This document shows, in pieces, positions 60,828-64,000 of a stretch of 64,000 nucleotides of DNA. A model generated the notes under the pieces. The model was not told the origin of the DNA, ran no database searches, and saw only the letters and a program-made list of their open reading frames with translations. Origin of the DNA: Lachnospiraceae bacterium UBA1759 (GTDB taxonomy: Bacteria; Bacillota; Clostridia; Lachnospirales; Lachnospiraceae). The stretch lies in the NCBI GenBank assembly GCA_002315555.1, contig DCHF01000055.1, positions 1 through 64,000 on the forward strand, read 5' to 3'. Position numbers and translations under genes: made by a program. Each line of letters starts with the position of its first letter. The stretch's first letter is position 1.

Positions 60828-62154
60828 CCACCGTATTAATGGATTCGCGCAGGATCCACAGCGGAATATCCTTGCCGTCGATCTGAAGATGCAGCGCGGA
60901 ATCGAAGGTCTGGGAGTTTGAAATGACGGCGATCTTCTGACCGTCCGGATTTTCAAATGCGCAGATGTGGAAGTGCGCCGGTACCGCGGAGGTGTCCAGG
61001 ACGATGCGGCGTGCGCCTCTCTTGACGAATCTTGAGAAGTGGCGGAGCGTATCGTAGTCCTGGGCGAAGCGGATGTTCTTTAAGTCGCGGGTGATCTCAA
61101 TGGAGCCCCGGCAGCGGAACGGGCCGACGTTCGGGTAGCCTTCCTGATCCAGCGCCAGGTTCCAGAGCGTGATGGACTGGATGCCGTTGTTCATGGCCTC
61201 GATGAAGGATTGACCGTACATCGCGTAGCGGTCCTTGTTCATCATGACACCGGGGGCATTGGCCGTGCCGGACGGATTCTGAAGGAACGGGATGTTATCG
61301 CCCTCGGTCCAGTGGTTCTCGCATTCCGGATGCAGTTTGCGGAAAACGGTCACGGATTCGATGTCGCCTTCGTACGGATGCCATGCAACGCCGGCCGTGG
61401 CGGCCTTGGTCTCCGCATCGTCCATTTCATAGGCAACGCGGTGCCACATGATAAAGTTGTGGTCCATCAGCCAGATCTTGACATCCTCAAATTCGTTCTC
61501 GTCAAGAAGCTTTCTCATGGCCTTGGCGAAGTGCATTTCGATATCCGGATGCCAGTAGCATGCGGGCATGCGGCTGACCTGATCTGTCTCGGTCTCGTTC
61601 TGCGGAGTCAGCGCGTTGATGCGGACGCCGGCCTTCAGGTAATGCTGCAGGAACTTCAGATAGTAAAGCGCATAGGCCTCAACGTATTTGTCGCGCATCC
61701 AGCCGCCCTGCATCTGATAAGAGGTCTTCATCCAGCCCGGGGGAGACCACGGGGAAGAGTAGAGGTACAGGTCCGGATTGTATTCGCGCGCTTTTTTGAC
61801 GACCGGGATGATGTTTTTGTCATCGTGGGAGGCGTCAAAGTGTTCCATGGTCATATCGTCCGCTACCGGGGCAAAGTCATAGACCTGCTCGGCATAGTCG
61901 CTGGCGCCCACGCAGAGGCGGGTGACGCTGAAATTGTCCTTTTCCGGTGAATAGACTTCCTCTAAAAGCGCATCTCTCCGCGCCTCGTCGAGTGCATTGA
62001 TCAGCACGCAGGCACTGTCGGTGAGTGCCGCGCCGTAGCCCAGGATCTCCTGGTCGCGTTCATTGGTAAATACCGCCGCCGGTCCGCGGAGACCGGTTTT
62101 TGGAATGTCACGTTCTTCCATGCGGCGTCCGGGATTTGTGATGTAAATTTTCAT
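60820..62154 (-). CDS. GH30 glycosidase (glucosylceramidase / beta-glucosidase/xylosidase type)
   Basis: A 444-residue GH30 enzyme without a signal peptide. The (beta/alpha)8 barrel shows LYSSPWSPPGWMKT, the acid/base Glu in INALTPQNETE and the nucleophile Glu in CENHWTEGDN. A C-terminal beta domain follows. The start at 62154 is fixed by AAAGGAGGACC just upstream; the frame extends further but without a ribosome site. GH30 covers beta-glucosidase, beta-xylosidase and glucuronoxylanase activities. It is divergent from an ABC sugar importer, which may supply its substrate. The C-terminus runs into a 24-bp tandem repeat. Confidence 0.9.
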   Translation of the reverse strand: MKIYITNPGRRMEERDIPKTGLRGPAAVFTNERDQEILGYGAALTDSACVLINALDEARRDALLEEVYSPEKDNFSVTRLCVGASDYAEQVYDFAPVADDMTMEHFDASHDDKNIIPVVKKAREYNPDLYLYSSPWSPPGWMKTSYQMQGGWMRDKYVEAYALYYLKFLQHYLKAGVRINALTPQNETETDQVSRMPACYWHPDIEMHFAKAMRKLLDENEFEDVKIWLMDHNFIMWHRVAYEMDDAETKAATAGVAWHPYEGDIESVTVFRKLHPECENHWTEGDNIPFLQNPSGTANAPGVMMNKDRYAMYGQSFIEAMNNGIQSITLWNLALDQEGYPNVGPFRCRGSIEITRDLKNIRFAQDYDTLRHFSRFVKRGARRIVLDTSAVPAHFHICAFENPDGQKIAVISNSQTFDSALHLQIDGKDIPLWILRESINTVVL

Positions 62155-62186
62155 GTGGTCCTCCTTTGGAGATGGTTGTTGATTGA

Positions 62187-62216
62187 AATGTAGCACAGGG
62201 TGGGGACGCAAGTCAA
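62187..62216 (-). promoter_or_regulatory. promoter of the GH30 gene (minus strand)
   Basis: On the minus strand: TTGACT (62216-62211), 18-bp spacer, TACATT (62192-62187). Confidence 0.68.
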
Positions 62217-62218
62217 AT

Positions 62219-62235
62219 AGTTTAAGAACTAAACT
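62219..62235. promoter_or_regulatory. inverted repeat between divergent promoters, candidate operator
   Basis: AGTTTA-N5-TAAACT. It abuts the -35 of the GH30 promoter and lies 31 bp before the -35 of the ABC promoter, so one regulator could control both directions. Confidence 0.45.
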
Positions 62236-62266
62236 TGTGTATTTTGCATAAAACAGGAAAAAATAC

Positions 62267-62295
62267 TTGCATATATTTGTGAATATATGTATAAT
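62267..62295 (+). promoter_or_regulatory. sigma-A promoter of the ABC importer
   Basis: TTGCAT (62267-62272), 17-bp spacer, TATAAT (62290-62295), a near-consensus promoter in AT-rich DNA. Confidence 0.82.
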
Positions 62296-62351
62296 ATACT
62301 TTATCGTTAAGATGTCGTACTGACAACTTAGAGGAAAAGGAGGAAAGTGCT

Positions 62352-63848
62352 ATGGCAACCGCAAAACCTAAGAGTAAGGTTGCAACGGTACTTGAGCAGC
62401 CCAAAGGCGGCCGCGCACTCGGCATGTGGATCTCCGCAGCCCTGTCGCTCGTCTCTGCAGTGTTCACGTTACCGTTCCTTAGCTGGATCCAGCTTGTTCG
62501 TATCAGCGAGCTGCTCCAGACGCTGGGGTTAGGAATCGAAGATATTCATCTTTACAGATCTTATTCCTATTTTATGTTCCTGTGGGACTTTGTAGCTGAA
62601 TCAAAGGCCGGTATTCTCGGCTTCCCTGCATTCATGCTGATCGTTCTTGCAGTCGCTGCATTTGTTCTGAATGTCATCTTTGTATTGATCGTTGTTATCA
62701 ATAAGGTCGGAAAGAGAGGACATCTGGAGTTTTACGTCTATGGTAAAATTGCAGCGCTTCTTACAATGTTCTCCGGTATTTACTGTATCTGGTACTGCTT
62801 CGGCTGGGCCAATGCAAAGACCTACCCGGGATCATTTGCTCCCACTGTTCTGGTTTACATCATGATCGTGGTCGCACTTGTGACCTACGTGATCCAGAAG
62901 ATCCTGGAAGCAGAAGAGAGAAAGATCTATCATGAGCACGGTTTACTTATTGAACTGAAGAGAAACTGGGTATTATTCATTTTCCTGATCCCCTGCTTCG
63001 TTTACTTCCTGATCAATAACTACCTGCCGATGGCCGGTATCTACTTCGCATTTGTACGTTTCAACTTCAAGGATGGCCTGTTCTTCAGCCCATTCGTCAA
63101 GATGGACAACTTCCGTTTCCTCATTAAGGCGGACCTGTGGGGCCTGACCTATAAGACGATCCTTTACAATGTCGTCTTCATCGGCCTCGGCAATATCCTC
63201 CAGATCTTCTTCGCGATCCTGGTTTCCCAGTGCGGAATCAAGTGGTTCAAGAAGACTTCTCAGACGTTGATCTTCATGCCGCACTTCGTATCTTACGTTA
63301 TCGTTAAGATCTTCGTGTTTGCACTTCTCGAGTACAACACCGGTATGATCACCAACATTGTCAAGAATACGACCGGCAACTGGCCGGACTTCTATAATAA
63401 GGCAAGCTACTGGCCGTTCATCATCGTTGTCGCCAATATCTGGAAGGGCGTCGGTTACGGTATGGTCGTTTACCTGGCAACCATCATGGGTATCTCCGAT
63501 GAGTACTATGAAGCAGCAAAGATCGACGGCGCAAACATTTATCAGCAGATCCAGTACATCACCCTGCCTCTTCTGAAGCCCACCTTCGTTATCCTGCTCA
63601 TCTACGCTATCGGCGGTATCATGAGAGGTCAGTTCGACCTGTTCTATCAGCTGACCGGTTCCAATGCGGTTCTGTACCCGACCACGGATATCCTGGATAC
63701 GTACATTTACCGTATCACTATTTCTCAGCCGACTTCCATGGCATACGGTACTGCAGCCGGTCTGTACCAGTCCTTCTTCGGTCTGGCAATCGTTCTGATC
63801 ACCAATGCTATTATCAAGCGGGCTGATGAAAGCCTGGCACTGTTCTAA
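62352..63848 (+). CDS. sugar ABC transporter permease, LplB type, with extra N-terminal helices
   Basis: A 498-residue membrane protein. The C-terminal ~300 residues (from about 200) form a MalF/LplB-like permease with the EAA loop YYEAAKIDGANIYQQIQYIT that docks the ATPase. The first ~195 residues add about four predicted membrane helices (near 24-46, 92-116, 130-152 and 163-183) not found in the usual ~300-residue LplB. The gene is preceded by AAAGGAGG and followed at 18 bp by the partner permease. No ATPase is encoded here, so the MsmX-type protein at 41.3 kb is a candidate. Confidence 0.87.
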   Translation: MATAKPKSKVATVLEQPKGGRALGMWISAALSLVSAVFTLPFLSWIQLVRISELLQTLGLGIEDIHLYRSYSYFMFLWDFVAESKAGILGFPAFMLIVLAVAAFVLNVIFVLIVVINKVGKRGHLEFYVYGKIAALLTMFSGIYCIWYCFGWANAKTYPGSFAPTVLVYIMIVVALVTYVIQKILEAEERKIYHEHGLLIELKRNWVLFIFLIPCFVYFLINNYLPMAGIYFAFVRFNFKDGLFFSPFVKMDNFRFLIKADLWGLTYKTILYNVVFIGLGNILQIFFAILVSQCGIKWFKKTSQTLIFMPHFVSYVIVKIFVFALLEYNTGMITNIVKNTTGNWPDFYNKASYWPFIIVVANIWKGVGYGMVVYLATIMGISDEYYEAAKIDGANIYQQIQYITLPLLKPTFVILLIYAIGGIMRGQFDLFYQLTGSNAVLYPTTDILDTYIYRITISQPTSMAYGTAAGLYQSFFGLAIVLITNAIIKRADESLALF

Positions 63849-63865
63849 GGGAAGGAGGAATTAAA

Positions 63866-64000
63866 ATGAAAGCGACTAAAATCAAAAAAGGCGCTGCCGG
63901 TGTATCGTTTGATATTATCAAATACGGTCTCCTGACACTGCTTGCAATCGTTTGTTTCCTGCCGTTCCTGATCATGGTCTCCGGTTCTTTCTCCGATAAC
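63866..64000 (+). CDS. sugar ABC transporter permease, LplC/YtcP type (partial, cut by window end)
   Basis: First 45 residues only: a basic start and a membrane helix (IIKYGLLTLLAIVCFLPFLI) followed by MVSGSFSDN, typical of the second permease of LplB/LplC-type importers. A GGAAGGAGG site precedes the ATG at 63866, 18 bp after the first permease. Confidence 0.85.
   Translation, partial: MKATKIKKGAAGVSFDIIKYGLLTLLAIVCFLPFLIMVSGSFSDN

Noticed and set aside
60582..60956. Cys/Arg-rich 124-codon minus frame over the 24-bp repeats
   Set aside because: Its periodic RKWLQNHC-type sequence is produced by reading the DNA repeat in a frame different from the GH30 gene, with no start signal; treated as a repeat, not a gene.

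Overview
The window reads as a chromosomal segment of a low-to-moderate G+C Bacillota genome, most likely a gut or rumen Lachnospiraceae-type clostridium. The evidence is a T-box leader on pheST, SpoVG, a paired glgC/glgD, an [FeFe]-hydrogenase-family sensor, strong AGGAGG ribosome binding sites, classical sigma-A promoters, a tRNA without an encoded CCA, and a Clostridia-style CheO/LexA box before uvrB. This is inferred from gene content; no 16S gene is present. Genes are tightly packed and mostly on the + strand. Many long minus-strand reading frames are shadows created by codon bias.

Layout. 1-2.8 kb: a CE1-like esterase (cut by the window start) and oligoendopeptidase F. 2.8-7.3 kb: a LysR regulator divergent from a four-gene redox-signalling operon made of two tiny [2Fe-2S] thioredoxin-fold ferredoxins, a PAS-containing [FeFe]-hydrogenase-like sensor and a SpoIIE/PP2C-type phosphatase. 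7.4-10.6 kb: an AraC regulator and a divergent Tet(M)-type ribosomal protection GTPase. 10.7-19.4 kb: a fucoside-degradation operon (GH29, sugar isomerase/epimerase, Gfo/Idh/MocA dehydrogenase, DUF2264, GH95) interrupted by an AT-rich islet encoding a secreted S1 serine protease and a lipoprotein. 19.4-23.8 kb: T-box, pheS, pheT and a small membrane protein. 24.0-26.7 kb: glgC, glgD, spoVG. 26.9-34 kb: a membrane-anchored polysaccharide deacetylase, pth, mfd and a SurA/PrsA-like lipoprotein. 34-41 kb: ileS, glgP and an LCP cell-wall ligase. 41.3-45 kb: a shared sugar-ABC ATPase, a PucR/CdaR regulator and an S41 protease. 45-50 kb: an SOS-type uvrB-uvrA operon. 50-57 kb: a glutamine synthetase, a HAD phosphatase, a YgjP-type metallopeptidase, a putative papain-fold protein with a coiled-coil membrane protein, a PlsC acyltransferase with a zinc ribbon, and argH. 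57-60.7 kb: small regulators, a FliB-like protein, a PAS protein, tRNA-Val and a split chromate transporter. 60.7-64 kb: a 24-bp tandem repeat, a GH30 glycosidase and a divergent ABC sugar transporter whose second permease runs off the window.

How the genes fit together. The cell appears to be a polysaccharide-degrading fermenter. Fucosidases, GH30 and ABC permeases acquire sugars (the orphan MsmX-type ATPase could energise the permeases). Glycogen is built by GlgCD and broken down by GlgP. Redox or H2 status may be sensed by the hydrogenase-like protein and relayed through the phosphatase. The strongest candidates for unusual biology are the hydrogenase-phosphatase operon, the low-G+C protease islet, the Tet(M)-like gene with its odd upstream architecture, and the 24-bp repeat into which the GH30 reading frame terminates.
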